Shown here piece by piece: positions 1 to 9,198 of a DNA stretch of 64,000 bases. A program made the translations under genes and the position numbers. Source of the stretch: Cohnella abietis (GTDB lineage Bacteria; Bacillota; Bacilli; Paenibacillales; Paenibacillaceae); assembly GCF_004295585.1 (NCBI RefSeq), contig NZ_AP019400.1:3012001-3076000 (forward strand), given 5' to 3'. Every line of letters begins with the position of its first letter. The stretch's first letter is position 1. The notes under the pieces were generated by a model. That model did no database searches. It saw only the letters and a program-made list of their open reading frames with translations, and was not told where the DNA came from.

Positions 1-1404
1 TATTCCTTTATTGGGACGGACCCATTCCTCCTGTTGAAGCTAAAAAAGAACAATCTAACATTGGAGCAGAACGGGAAGACAGAGTCCTTCCACACAACCG
101 AGCCGCTCCAATTGCTGCGTGAAAAGCTTCGCTCGTATCGCAGTCCGGCAATACCAGAGCTACCCCCTTTTACAGGCGGGGCAATTGGATTTTTCGGGTA
201 CGATCTACTGCAATATTATGAGAAAAAGCTTCCGCCGCATCCAACAGACGATCTGAACATGGATGATATGCAATTTATGTTTTGCGATCGTGTTATCGTA
301 TTTGACCACTTCAAGCAGCAGGTGCTTGTAATCGGGAATGTTCACATTGCCGAGGGAGCGACAGATGCGGATATCGAGAAGTCGTATGCTGATACGTGTA
401 ACATTATTGCTGAGACCATTCGTCGCATTCAACAGCCGCTTCCGATCCAGCCATCTAGAGGCACACCACCGCACGATCCGGAGCTGGGTGAAGTTTCTTC
501 TAATCTTACCAAGCAACAGTTTTTAGATAATGTGAACCAAGCTAAGGAGTATATTCGCTCCGGGGACATTTTCCAAGTGGTGCTTTCCCAACGGTTTCAT
601 ATTGAGACAGAGGTTGACCCGCTGCACGTGTATCGTGTGCTGAGGACGATGAATCCATCTCCCTATATGTATGTGTTAAAGCTGGATGATGAGGTTATTG
701 TAGGCACATCTCCTGAGCTACTGGTCAAGGTAGACGATGGCAAGGTGGAAACCCGGCCAATCGCAGGCACAAGACCTCGTGGTAAAACACCAGAAGAGGA
801 TCTTGCCTTTGAAAAAGAGCTGCTAGCCGATGAGAAAGAGCGTGCGGAACACGTTATGCTAGTCGACTTGGGTCGCAATGATCTGGGCAGAGTGTCTACA
901 TTCGGTACAGTGAAATGTGACAGCTATATGGAAGTAGAACGGTACTCCCACGTCATGCACATCGTATCGAATGTGACTGGTCAGCTGAGACCGGATAAGG
1001 ACTTCTACGATGCATTTCTCTCATGCCTCCCAGCAGGTACGGTATCTGGCGCTCCAAAGCTTCGTGCCATGGAGATCATTGCTGAATTAGAAAATGAAGC
1101 AAGAGGAGCATATGCAGGAGCTATCGGATATCTTGGGTTTTCTGGCAACTTAAATACATGTATCACCATTCGGACGATTATTTTCAAGCATGGCAAAGCT
1201 TACGTACAAGCAGGAGCGGGAATCGTATGGGATTCCGTGCCTGAGAATGAATATGAAGAAACGGTCAACAAGGCCAAGGGTATGCTTAAAGCTATTCGTT
1301 CTGCGGAAGCAGCATTTTCAACACCTAATTCTCATCAGAGCAAAGTGAATGAGTTTCCAGTTGTTGTTGCCGGTGATCGTCGCACGAATTTGGACTATGA
1401 TTAA
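1..1404 (+). CDS. trpE: Anthranilate synthase component I, 5'-truncated by window edge
   Basis: Large subunit of anthranilate synthase, which converts chorismate to anthranilate in the first step of tryptophan synthesis. The frame is open from base 1 and its first codons read YSFIG, a motif that in this family lies some 45-50 residues from the N-terminus, so the gene is cut by the edge and the TTG at 34 is not its start. Visible motifs are IAGTRPRG, HVMLVDLGRNDLGRV, YSHVMHIVS, AGTVSGAPK and GAIGYLGF near the C-terminus. The N-terminal tryptophan feedback site is mostly outside the window. It ends 21 bases before trpD; no glutamine amidotransferase gene (trpG) lies between them, so the partner subunit must be encoded elsewhere, as in Bacillus where a shared PabA serves. 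Confidence 0.95.
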   Translation, partial: YSFIGTDPFLLLKLKKNNLTLEQNGKTESFHTTEPLQLLREKLRSYRSPAIPELPPFTGGAIGFFGYDLLQYYEKKLPPHPTDDLNMDDMQFMFCDRVIVFDHFKQQVLVIGNVHIAEGATDADIEKSYADTCNIIAETIRRIQQPLPIQPSRGTPPHDPELGEVSSNLTKQQFLDNVNQAKEYIRSGDIFQVVLSQRFHIETEVDPLHVYRVLRTMNPSPYMYVLKLDDEVIVGTSPELLVKVDDGKVETRPIAGTRPRGKTPEEDLAFEKELLADEKERAEHVMLVDLGRNDLGRVSTFGTVKCDSYMEVERYSHVMHIVSNVTGQLRPDKDFYDAFLSCLPAGTVSGAPKLRAMEIIAELENEARGAYAGAIGYLGFSGNLNTCITIRTIIFKHGKAYVQAGAGIVWDSVPENEYEETVNKAKGMLKAIRSAEAAFSTPNSHQSKVNEFPVVVAGDRRTNLDYD

Positions 1405-1425
1405 GGGGAAGGGGAATAAGGCGAT

Positions 1426-2472
1426 ATGAACGACACTCTCTCGATAAGTCTGCCAGAGGTATTGGTTAAGCTAATAAATGGCGGTAATTTAACGCGTGAT
1501 GAAGCATTCGGAGCGATGACGACAATTATGAAGGGTGAAGCAACACAAGCCCAGATTGCCGGAACAGTTATTGCGCTTAGGATGAAAGGTGAGACGGTCG
1601 ACGAAATTACTGGCTTCGCTGAAGCGATGCGAGCCTTCTCGAATCATGTTGCCACGGAAAACCTTGATCTACTGGATACATGCGGAACCGGAGGCTCTGG
1701 CATTCATAAATTCAATATTTCTACTGTTTCTGCTGTTATTGCTGCATCTGCAGGCGTTCGAGTTGCCAAGCATGGCAATCGGGCAATGTCAGGTAAGGCT
1801 GGTAGTGCAGATGTTCTAGAAGCACTGGGTGTGAATATTAATCTGACAGCTGAACAAGCAGCGATCTGTCTGGAGCGTACAGGAATATGCTTTATGTTCG
1901 CCCAGTTATTTCATCCTGCACTTAAGCATGCCGCGGCCCCAAGACGTGAGCTAGGCGTTCGTACCATTTTTAATATGCTCGGTCCTTTAGCCAACCCAGC
2001 GAATGCTGATCGTCAGCTTATCGGTTTATATGATCGGACTCGTACGGCTACTGTGGCTGAGGTTCTCTCTCGACTTGGTTTGCAGAGAGCGATGGTCGTT
2101 GGTAGCTATGACGGCTTGGACGAAATTAGCATTTCTGCGCCAACTCAAGTATCGGAGCTGCGTAATGGGGAAGTTATAACCTACGATATTACACCAGAGC
2201 AGCTTGGACTTTCCACTATATCTTTAGGTGAGGTTCAGGGCGGGGATGCCTCTGAAAATGCGAAGATCATTCACAGAATACTTAATGGCGAGAAAAGCGC
2301 TTATCGTGACGTCGTGCTTGCGAATGCAGGAGCTTGCATTTACGTTGCCGGAAGAGCGGATACCTTAACTGAAGGTGTTAGCTTGGCTGCAAAAACGATC
2401 GATTCCGGACTAGCTGCAAATAAACTACAGCAATGGATTGCTACGACAGGAGAAGTGAGCCATGTTTCTTGA
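1426..2472 (+). CDS. trpD: Anthranilate phosphoribosyltransferase
   Basis: Transfers phosphoribose from PRPP to anthranilate, second committed step of tryptophan synthesis; cytosolic. 348 residues, usual length for the family. The ATG at 1426 follows a GGGGAAGGGG ribosome binding stretch. Motifs: the PRPP loop GTGGSG at residues 87-92, KHGNR at about 115-119, GSADVLEALG, and RELGVRTIFNMLGPLANPA. The PRPP loop carries Ser where the usual motif is GTGGDG, and the next block reads MSGKAG where SSK/SSR is more common; the rest of the fold signature is intact so activity is expected. The 3' end overlaps trpC by 11 bases, suggesting translational coupling. Confidence 0.95.
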   Translation: MNDTLSISLPEVLVKLINGGNLTRDEAFGAMTTIMKGEATQAQIAGTVIALRMKGETVDEITGFAEAMRAFSNHVATENLDLLDTCGTGGSGIHKFNISTVSAVIAASAGVRVAKHGNRAMSGKAGSADVLEALGVNINLTAEQAAICLERTGICFMFAQLFHPALKHAAAPRRELGVRTIFNMLGPLANPANADRQLIGLYDRTRTATVAEVLSRLGLQRAMVVGSYDGLDEISISAPTQVSELRNGEVITYDITPEQLGLSTISLGEVQGGDASENAKIIHRILNGEKSAYRDVVLANAGACIYVAGRADTLTEGVSLAAKTIDSGLAANKLQQWIATTGEVSHVS

Positions 2473-3268
2473 TCGCATTGTCGCTACCAAGCATGAAGAG
2501 GTAAGCGCGCTTAAACAAACGTTGCAAATCGGCCAAGCTGAGAGAACAATTGCCGACCTTGCTCCAGCCCTCGGGTTTGAGAGAGCATTGAGCGGGCGTA
2601 ATCGCCCAGTTGGATTAATTGCGGAAGTGAAGAAAGCAAGTCCATCTAAGGGACTCATTCGTCCGGATTTTCATCCGGTTAGCTTAGCACAAGCCTATGA
2701 AGAAGCAGGGACGGATTGCATTTCTGTACTGACGGATAAGGATTATTTTCAAGGCAGCAACGAGTATCTTAAGCAAATTCGTGAAAAAGTAAGAGTACCT
2801 TTGCTGCGCAAGGACTTTACTATCGACGAACGGCAAATCTACGAAGCTCGGCTTATTGGAGCAGATGCGATTCTTCTCATTGCTGCGATTCTGACAAAAA
2901 GCCAGCTGTCTTCGTTCTATACGCTAGCTAAGGATTTGGGGTTGGACGTGTTAGTGGAGGTTCATAATCGTCCTGAGCTGGAAACTGTTTTAGATATAGG
3001 CAAAGCAACACTCATTGGGGTCAACAACCGAGATCTGAAGACGTTCGTTACCGACCTCAAAGTGACTGAGCAACTAATTGGACTTATGCCCAAAGGAATT
3101 GTCGCGGTTAGCGAGAGCGCTATTTCCACAACAGAAGATGTTGCATTCGTTCGTGAAGCAGGTGCGCAGGCAGTTCTTATTGGAGAACATTTTATGCGTC
3201 AGCCGAACATTCAACAAGCGGTAAATGACCTTCTCGGTCCAGTAACGAACGAAGGAACAACGAGATGA
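2462..3268 (+). CDS. trpC: Indole-3-glycerol phosphate synthase
   Basis: Closes the indole ring: converts carboxyphenylamino-deoxyribulose phosphate to indole-3-glycerol phosphate. A 268-residue TIM barrel. Motifs in order: IAEVKKASPSKG (catalytic lysine and phosphate contact), SVLTDKDYFQGS, PLLRKDFTIDERQIYEAR, LVEVHN, IGVNNRDLKTF, SESAI and AVLIGEHFM. The start lies inside the trpD 3' end, and the stop overlaps the trpF start as ATGA. Member of the trp operon. Confidence 0.95.
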   Translation: MFLDRIVATKHEEVSALKQTLQIGQAERTIADLAPALGFERALSGRNRPVGLIAEVKKASPSKGLIRPDFHPVSLAQAYEEAGTDCISVLTDKDYFQGSNEYLKQIREKVRVPLLRKDFTIDERQIYEARLIGADAILLIAAILTKSQLSSFYTLAKDLGLDVLVEVHNRPELETVLDIGKATLIGVNNRDLKTFVTDLKVTEQLIGLMPKGIVAVSESAISTTEDVAFVREAGAQAVLIGEHFMRQPNIQQAVNDLLGPVTNEGTTR

Positions 3269-3948
3269 CGAAACAACAAGCACCTCAGGTAAAAATATGC
3301 GGAATTAAGGAAGAAGCGACATTGCAGGGGATGAGTGGACTTGCAGTGGATTATATAGGCTTTATGTTCGCTAAAAGCCGCAGGCAGCTCACAATTGAGC
3401 AAGCAGGCAAGCTTATTCCGTTCTCTAAGTCGATTCCGATGGCTAAGGGAAAGCCTCCTTTAACCGTAGGGGTGTTCGTTAACCCAACGATGGAGCAGTT
3501 AGAGGAGACGTTAGTGGCTGTTCCGCTTGATGTTGTCCAGCTGCATGGTGATGAGACGCCTGAATTCAGTCGTGAGGTAGGAGAGCGCTTTAAGGTGGAG
3601 GTGTGGCGTGCGTTGCCAGTAACCGAGGAAGCGGGTCCTCCTAGCGCATGGACGGGCGCAGAACGTCTTGCTGCATACAAGGGTGCAGTGACCACTATAC
3701 TGCTCGATACGGCCGGTGGCGGCACGGGAAAGACATTTCACTGGGACGTTATTCCTTCCTATCAGGAAGCAGCGCGTAGCCATGGCTTGCGATTGTTCAT
3801 CGCAGGTGGGCTTAATCCAGATAATGTAGATCAGTTAATAACAACCTACCATCCAGATGGTGCCGATATTTCTAGCGGCGTGGAAACTGACGGGGTTAAA
3901 GATAATAGTAAAATCGCTGCATTCGTAGAAAGGGTGAGAAGCTCATGA
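3265..3948 (+). CDS. trpF: Phosphoribosylanthranilate isomerase
   Basis: Amadori isomerisation of phosphoribosylanthranilate, the step before TrpC. 227 residues; TIM barrel. Seen: VKICGI with the catalytic cysteine near the N-terminus, [40 protein letters not shown] and [20 protein letters not shown] (phosphate site). The ATG shares ATGA with the trpC stop, and its own stop overlaps trpB the same way, so the operon is tightly coupled. Confidence 0.95.
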   Translation: MTKQQAPQVKICGIKEEATLQGMSGLAVDYIGFMFAKSRRQLTIEQAGKLIPFSKSIPMAKGKPPLTVGVFVNPTMEQLEETLVAVPLDVVQLHGDETPEFSREVGERFKVEVWRALPVTEEAGPPSAWTGAERLAAYKGAVTTILLDTAGGGTGKTFHWDVIPSYQEAARSHGLRLFIAGGLNPDNVDQLITTYHPDGADISSGVETDGVKDNSKIAAFVERVRSS

Positions 3949-5150
3949 GTCAAGTACCTGATGAACACGGACGTTTTGGTCCTTTTGGCGGTAAATATGT
4001 TCCAGAAACGTTAATGAACGCGCTAATCGAGCTAGAGGAGGCTTATCTGAAATATAAGGATGATCCTGATTTTCTGGAGGAAGTCCGATATTTGTTGAAG
4101 CAGTATTCGGGACGCCCGACTCCGCTGTATTACGCGGAAAGATTATCCCAGCATCTAGGCGGAGCTAAAGTCTATCTCAAGCGCGAGGATCTTAATCATA
4201 CTGGCGCACATAAAATAAATAATACTATCGGACAAGCGGTACTCGCTAAGCGTATGGGGAAAAAGAAAGTCATCGCCGAAACGGGCGCGGGTCAGCATGG
4301 TGTTGCATCGGCTACAGTCGCGGCTCTAATGGGGCTCGAATGCAAGGTTTTCATGGGGGAAGAGGATACGAAGCGTCAGCAATTGAACGTATTCCGCATG
4401 AAGCTGCTCGGCTCAGAGGTTATTCCGGTTATGTCAGGTACACGTACATTGAAAGACGCTTGTAACGAAACACTTCGTTACTGGGTTAGCCATGTTGATG
4501 ATACGTATTACATCCTTGGTTCTGTAACTGGGCCGCATCCTTATCCGATGATGGTTCGTGACTTCCAACGCATTATCGGCTTAGAAACACGAGAGCAAAT
4601 TCAAGAAGCTGAAGGTCGTTTGCCAGATGTTATCGTGGCAGCGGTTGGAGGCGGAAGTAATGCAATTGGTATTTTCCACCCGTTCATTGAAGATAAGGAC
4701 GTTCGTCTTGTAGGAGTCGAAGCTGCTGGTCGCGGTGTAGATACAGATGAGCATGCTGCTACAATGACTAAAGGACGCCCGGGAGTATTCCAAGGCTCTA
4801 TGAGCTATGTTCTTCAGGATGAGGGAGGACAGGTATTGCCGGCTCATTCTATCTCTGCAGGGCTTGACTACCCAGGTATTGGACCAGAACACGCCTACTT
4901 GAAAGATATCAAACGTGCGGAATACGTTCCGATTACGGATAAGGAAGCACTAGACGCTCTGGGCATACTCTCACGCATGGAAGGGATCATCCCAGCGCTT
5001 GAATCTGCGCATGCAATTGCTCAAGTGCTTAAAATTGCACCAACAATGAGTAAAGACCAAATTATTGTCGTGAATCTTTCTGGACGCGGCGACAAAGACG
5101 TAGAGTCTATTATGTCTTATCTAGCAGTTGAGGAGGGGCAAAATTCATGA
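3945..5150 (+). CDS. trpB: Tryptophan synthase beta chain
   Basis: PLP enzyme that condenses indole with serine to give tryptophan; works in an alpha2beta2 complex with TrpA. 401 residues. Begins with the typical [16 protein letters not shown]; the PLP lysine is K90 in [20 protein letters not shown] and the phosphate loop GGGSNAIG are present, as is SGRGDKD near the C-terminus. ATGA overlaps join it to trpF upstream and to trpA downstream. This is the TrpB1-type enzyme expected next to trpA. Confidence 0.97.
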   Translation: MSQVPDEHGRFGPFGGKYVPETLMNALIELEEAYLKYKDDPDFLEEVRYLLKQYSGRPTPLYYAERLSQHLGGAKVYLKREDLNHTGAHKINNTIGQAVLAKRMGKKKVIAETGAGQHGVASATVAALMGLECKVFMGEEDTKRQQLNVFRMKLLGSEVIPVMSGTRTLKDACNETLRYWVSHVDDTYYILGSVTGPHPYPMMVRDFQRIIGLETREQIQEAEGRLPDVIVAAVGGGSNAIGIFHPFIEDKDVRLVGVEAAGRGVDTDEHAATMTKGRPGVFQGSMSYVLQDEGGQVLPAHSISAGLDYPGIGPEHAYLKDIKRAEYVPITDKEALDALGILSRMEGIIPALESAHAIAQVLKIAPTMSKDQIIVVNLSGRGDKDVESIMSYLAVEEGQNS

Positions 5151-5992
5151 GTACCCAAACTGGTCCTAATGCAATAGATGTCGTCTTCGCTGAGTTAAAA
5201 GCCAAAGGCGAAACGGCGCTTATGCCTTTCATGACGATGGGCGATCCTGATCTGGAAACATCGGTTGCCTTAGTTCAAGCGGCGGAAGCAGCTGGAGCTC
5301 ATATGATTGAGCTTGGTGTACCTTACTCTGATCCGCTTGCAGATGGCCCCGTCATTCAGCGTGCCTCTGAGCGAGCGCTCAAGAACAAAATCAGTCTAAC
5401 GGACTGTATGACTGTGGCTTCTAAAGCGAGACAGCTTGGAGTCAAAATGCCTTTTATTTTGTTCAGCTACTTTAACCCAGCCTTGCAGCTTGGTTTGGAA
5501 CGGTTTTTTGATTTATTGAAGGAGCATGGCTTCAGTGGGGTAATCATTCCGGATTTACCTCTCGAAGAAGATTCAGAAGCTCGCGCCCTGGCGGAAGCAA
5601 GTGGCATTCATTTAATTCCTCTCGTGGCTCCGACTTCTGAAGCACGTATCGAGCGAATCGCCTCTCAAGCCAAAGGATTTGTTTATTGCGTATCATCGCT
5701 AGGAGTAACGGGAGTTCGCTCTACCTTTCATGAGGGAATTGATTCCTTCTTGAGCACAGTTCGCAGAGCAGCCTCTGTTCCAATCTGTGTCGGCTTCGGC
5801 ATCTCCTCCCGGGACCATGCGGAGCGCTTTGCAGGGCAATGTGACGGAGTTATCGTTGGAAGTGCAATTGTTCGTCAGGTTGAAGATGCGTTGCCGCTAC
5901 TAACCTCCTCCAATGAGGTGGAACGCAAGCAAGGGCTTCAAGCTGTCCAAGATTTTATCGCTGGATTAAAGCCGAGGGCAACTATCATTTAA
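5147..5992 (+). CDS. trpA: Tryptophan synthase alpha chain
   Basis: Cleaves indole-3-glycerol phosphate to indole and glyceraldehyde-3-phosphate and channels indole to TrpB. 281 residues. The catalytic pair is E55 in [11 protein letters not shown] and D66 in [28 protein letters not shown] and [11 protein letters not shown] are the other family blocks. A GAGGAGGGG site lies inside the trpB end, and the start overlaps the trpB stop (ATGA). Last trp gene; about 150 non-coding bases separate it from hisC. Confidence 0.96.
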   Translation: MSTQTGPNAIDVVFAELKAKGETALMPFMTMGDPDLETSVALVQAAEAAGAHMIELGVPYSDPLADGPVIQRASERALKNKISLTDCMTVASKARQLGVKMPFILFSYFNPALQLGLERFFDLLKEHGFSGVIIPDLPLEEDSEARALAEASGIHLIPLVAPTSEARIERIASQAKGFVYCVSSLGVTGVRSTFHEGIDSFLSTVRRAASVPICVGFGISSRDHAERFAGQCDGVIVGSAIVRQVEDALPLLTSSNEVERKQGLQAVQDFIAGLKPRATII

Positions 5993-6072
5993 GCTGTGTA
6001 ATCTTGCCTAATACTTAAACCTATCTGTACAGCACCGCGTTGTTGTGTCACAATAGAATACACATTTCCATA

Positions 6073-6117
6073 CGGAGCGCCTGACGTTCCGCCTCTGGCG
6101 GAGCTAGTATCGCTCCG
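6073..6117 (+). other. Nested hairpin between trpA and hisC
   Basis: An outer stem CGGAGCG (6073-6079) with CGCTCCG (6111-6117) encloses an inner stem TTCCGCC/GGCGGA with a TCT loop (6088-6102). Only TTTG follows, so it is a poor intrinsic terminator; it may be an attenuator, a processing site or an RNA end-stabilising structure that sets the hisC-tyrA level apart from trp. Confidence 0.45.
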
Positions 6118-6143
6118 TTTGTCTTATCTCAGGAGGGAAACTC

Positions 6144-7241
6144 ATGCAACCGAAACCGAATATTGTTCATTTACCCGTGTATCAGCCAGGTAAGCCTGTT
6201 GACGATGTTAAACGCGAATTGGGTCTAGATGAGGTTATTAAGCTGGCATCTAACGAAAATCCATTCGGCAGTTCTCCGAAGGTGAAGGAAGCGATCGCCC
6301 GCGAGCTGGAAAATATCAGCATATATCCGGACGGTGCTGCTGTGGAATTATCGAATGCCTTAGCTAAGCATCATGATGTGAATGCGGATCAAATTATTTT
6401 CGGAGCGGGCTCCGATGAAATCATTCTAATGATCGCTCGTGCGTTTCTTGTGCCTGGTGACGAGACGATTATGGCTGATCAAACCTTCCCGCAATACAAG
6501 CATAATGCACAAATCGAAAATGCGGTTATTATTGAAGTTCCATTGCAAGCGGGTACGCACGATTTGCCTGCGATGCTTGAGCGTGTAACCGACAAAACTA
6601 AAGTCATATGGGTATGTAATCCGAACAACCCAACAGGAACAATTAATACTTCGGAAGAGGTTGAAGCGTTCCTATCTAAAGTTCCAAGCCATATTCTCGT
6701 TGTATTGGACGAAGCATATTGTGAATATGTCGAGGATCCGACATTTCCTGATGGCTTAAAGCTATTGGAGAAATATCCGAATGTAATAACTTTGCGCACT
6801 TTTTCGAAAATATATGGGCTTGCATCGCTGCGTATTGGCTATGGTATCGGTCGCCCCGATGTTATTCGTAGCATCAATCAGGTTAGAGAGCCCTTCAATA
6901 CGTCAAGATTCGGCCAAGCGGCAGCTTTGGCAGCTTTGCAGGACGAGCAATTCATTGAATACTGTCGTGTACAGAACAAACAGGGCTTAGCTTATTTCAA
7001 CAGCTCCTTCACAGAGCTGGGGCTTCTAGCTTTTCCTGCACACGGTAATTTCATTATGGTTGACGTTCAGAGACCTAGTCAGGAAGTATTCGACGCTTTG
7101 CTCCGCAAGGGCATTATCGTTAGAGCTGGACATAAGCTATACCCGACGTACATCCGCATTACAGTTGGAAGCCAAGAGCAGAACGAGAAGGTTATCGCCG
7201 CACTGACTGCCGTGCTGCAAGAAATCGCGGTAAAGGTGTGA
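6144..7241 (+). CDS. hisC: Histidinol-phosphate aminotransferase
   Basis: PLP aminotransferase of histidine synthesis; in Bacillus-type trp operons the same enzyme also transaminates in phenylalanine and tyrosine synthesis, which explains its place between trpA and tyrA. 365 residues. Seen: KLASNENPFG at the N-terminus, YPDGAA, GAGSDEII, NPNNPTGT, LDEAYCEY and the PLP lysine K222 in TFSKIYGLASLRIGYG. AGGAGGG eight bases upstream supports the ATG at 6144. Four bases separate its stop from the tyrA ATG. Confidence 0.94.
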   Translation: MQPKPNIVHLPVYQPGKPVDDVKRELGLDEVIKLASNENPFGSSPKVKEAIARELENISIYPDGAAVELSNALAKHHDVNADQIIFGAGSDEIILMIARAFLVPGDETIMADQTFPQYKHNAQIENAVIIEVPLQAGTHDLPAMLERVTDKTKVIWVCNPNNPTGTINTSEEVEAFLSKVPSHILVVLDEAYCEYVEDPTFPDGLKLLEKYPNVITLRTFSKIYGLASLRIGYGIGRPDVIRSINQVREPFNTSRFGQAAALAALQDEQFIEYCRVQNKQGLAYFNSSFTELGLLAFPAHGNFIMVDVQRPSQEVFDALLRKGIIVRAGHKLYPTYIRITVGSQEQNEKVIAALTAVLQEIAVKV

Positions 7242-7245
7242 AGGC

Positions 7246-8382
7246 ATGAGCGGAGACTTTAGCGACTTTACAGGTTCGGATAAAGGCACAAACATTAAAA
7301 TCGCCATTTTTGGAGTTGGCCTCATTGGTGGCTCTTTGGCGCTTTGCTTCAAAGGAAAGCCGGGTTTTGAAGTTGTCGGTCATTCGGTTAACCCTGCATC
7401 TGCGGAAAAGTACGTAGCTCGAGGAGTCGTGGACTGGGCAACAACCTCGATTGCAGAAGCTGCGAAGGATGCCGATTTTCTGTTTCTTTGCGTTCCAGTA
7501 GGACGGTTGGAGGATTATGTTGATGAGCTATCTCAGCTTCCTCTAAAGCCTGGATGCATCATTAGCGATGTAGGCAGCACTAAAGCTTCTGTTGTCCGTC
7601 ATGCGGGCAAGCTGTCGCTTCAGGGAGCTGTATTTATCGGTGGGCACCCGATGGCGGGCTCAGAGCGCTCCGGTGTGGAGGCTGCCAGCTTGCATCTGCT
7701 GGAAAATGCTTTCTATGTACTTACGCCAACTGATGCTACACCTGTTGAGGCAGTGAATAAGCTAGAGCAGCTTCTGAAGTGGACAAAAGCCCATATCGTT
7801 AAGACGGATGCAGTCCAGCACGATGATATCGTAGGCGCGATAAGTCACTTGCCTCATATGATAGCAGTTGCACTTGTGAATCAAATTGCTGGCTACAACG
7901 AAACTAACGAGCTCTATCAAATGCTGGCAGCTGGCGGTTTCCGTGATATTACTCGGATCGCGGCCAGTGACCCTTTGATTTGGAGAGATATTCTCCTTAA
8001 CAATCGTGAAGTGATGCTTAAGCTCATTGAGGATTGGCAGGGGGAGATGGAACGTTTTTCTGCTTTATTGGAGCAGGGAGATGGTGATGGAGTAGCCGAG
8101 CAATTCCGCAAGGCGGGTCATTTCCGCAGCCAGCTTCCAGAGAGGCGCAAGGGTATGATCACTTCTATATATGAATGTTATATGGATGTGCCTGATCATC
8201 CTGGTATAATCGGTAAAATCGCTACAGAGCTTGGTCAAGCTAAGATTAATCTAAGTAATCTTCAAATTATCGAGAGTAGAGAAGATGTACCGGGAATTCT
8301 CCGGTTATCCTTTCGCCAGCAAGATGATTTGGATAAAGCGATTAGCTTGTTGACTTCGTTGAATTACTCTGTTCATTTCTAA
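7246..8382 (+). CDS. tyrA: Prephenate dehydrogenase with C-terminal ACT domain
   Basis: Oxidative decarboxylation of prephenate to 4-hydroxyphenylpyruvate for tyrosine. 378 residues: an N-terminal Rossmann fold (GVGLIGGSLA about residue 24), DVGSTK, GGHPMAGSERSG and SHLPHMIA catalytic blocks, then an ACT domain from about residue 305 (YMDVPDHPGIIGKIATELG) that should bind tyrosine as feedback regulator. The ATG at 7246 is only four bases after the hisC stop and has a weak GAAGG site. In many relatives aroE/aroA follows; here the operon ends and a repeat-rich region begins. Confidence 0.93.
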   Translation: MSGDFSDFTGSDKGTNIKIAIFGVGLIGGSLALCFKGKPGFEVVGHSVNPASAEKYVARGVVDWATTSIAEAAKDADFLFLCVPVGRLEDYVDELSQLPLKPGCIISDVGSTKASVVRHAGKLSLQGAVFIGGHPMAGSERSGVEAASLHLLENAFYVLTPTDATPVEAVNKLEQLLKWTKAHIVKTDAVQHDDIVGAISHLPHMIAVALVNQIAGYNETNELYQMLAAGGFRDITRIAASDPLIWRDILLNNREVMLKLIEDWQGEMERFSALLEQGDGDGVAEQFRKAGHFRSQLPERRKGMITSIYECYMDVPDHPGIIGKIATELGQAKINLSNLQIIESREDVPGILRLSFRQQDDLDKAISLLTSLNYSVHF

Positions 8383-8393
8383 TTTGCTTCTTG

Positions 8394-8422
8394 GCACCCT
8401 TGCGTTGCTCTAATCTGGGTGC
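8394..8422 (+). other. Small inverted repeat after tyrA
   Basis: GCACCC (8394-8399) pairs with GGGTGC (8417-8422) 11 bases after the tyrA stop. No T-run follows, so it is not a classical terminator. Possibly a 3'-end stabiliser. Confidence 0.3.
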
Positions 8423-8473
8423 AAGATGGCGCATACTGGCAGTAAGAAAATGCTTTTGAACTGGAAAAAGATC

Positions 8474-8584
8474 GTGGTGCAGGGGATATTGAAGTTTCCT
8501 CTTAGACAGACATCGGTGAACTCTTAGGTTAATCCGTATGTCTATCTAGGGACAGAGCTTCATTATTTCAGCACCACTTTTTTT
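8474..8584 (+). terminator. Long structured RNA element ending in a U-run (operon terminator or small RNA)
   Basis: Nested pairing runs across 104 bases: GTGGTGC (8474-8480) with GCACCAC (8571-8577); TGAAG (8490-8494) with CTTCA (8558-8562); AGACAGACAT (8504-8513) with ATGTCTATCT (8538-8547, one mismatch); then CGG (8514-8516) with CCG (8534-8536). Seven T follow directly at 8578-8584. All arms are in nested order, which is unlikely for random sequence. I see no clear promoter just upstream, so it may be the elaborate 3' end of the trp-hisC-tyrA transcript or a processed RNA. Not a family I recognise. Confidence 0.5.
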
Positions 8585-8621
8585 ATTTTTGGTCGACTAA
8601 CGCCTTCACCGACCATTTTTG

Positions 8622-9080
8622 AGGCACCAAACACACCATAGAGCACTGACGGCAACTTCGGACCTCTCTGTTACGTATCTTCACCGAAATAACTCACTGA
8701 GGGCTACTAACAAACTCGCTCTTAGGCACCAGCACCCGAATAACGCACTGAGGGCTACTAAGAACCGCGCATTTGGGCATCATCACCGAAATAACACACT
8801 GAGGGCTACTAACAAACTCGCATTTAGGCATCAGCAGCCGAATAACGCACTGAGGGCTACTAAGAAGTACGCATTTAGGCATCAGCAGCCGAATAACACA
8901 CTGAGGACTACTAAGAAGCACGCATTTAGGGCTCAGCAGCCGAATAACGCACTGAGGGCTACTAAGAACCGCGCATTTGGGCATCAGCACCCGAATAACG
9001 CACTGAGGGCTACTAATATCCACGCATTTAGGTACCAGCAGCCGAATAACGCACTGAGAGCTACTAACAATTCCGCCAAC
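8622..9080. repeat. 51-nt tandem repeat array 1
   Basis: CACTGA recurs at 8644, 8695, 8746, 8797, 8848, 8899, 8950, 9001 and 9052, an exact 51-base period over nine units; the first and last units are decayed. The most conserved part is TAACGCACTGAGGGCTACT, followed by a more variable half containing GCATTTAGGCATCAGCAG. Because 51 is divisible by three and the unit lacks stops in one frame on each strand, long frames (17-residue repeats) exist on both strands, but neither has a ribosome binding site or convincing start. The core is the reverse complement of the core in the second array at 42693-43315. Confidence 0.95.
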
Positions 9081-9147
9081 TTCATATTTCACACCTGTTG
9101 GCTTGCGTCCTCGTTCCGACCGAACCATCTAGACTCGTATTGAAACA

Positions 9148-9176
9148 TTGTCACCAGTCAGATCGTATTCTAATAA
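9148..9176 (+). promoter_or_regulatory. Possible sigma-A promoter for the small membrane protein gene
   Basis: TTGTCA (9148-9153), 17-base spacer, TAATAA (9171-9176). The -35 is 5/6 but the -10 is poor. It sits just after the repeat array and 23 bases before the start codon at 9199. Confidence 0.3.
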
Positions 9177-9198
9177 ACATTTATTGGAGGTTATTACC

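Noticed and set aside
8622..9080. CRISPR array
   Set aside because: Units are 51 bases head to tail with gradual drift; there is no short conserved repeat alternating with unrelated spacers and no cas gene in the window. The same applies to the array at 42693-43315.
8694..9128. 144-residue minus-strand frame over array 1
   Set aside because: ATG without a Shine-Dalgarno sequence; mirrors the repeat, and the homologous frame in array 2 is broken by TGA codons.
8619..9143. 174-residue plus-strand frame over array 1
   Set aside because: TTG start without a ribosome binding site; openness is explained by a stop-free 51-base unit.
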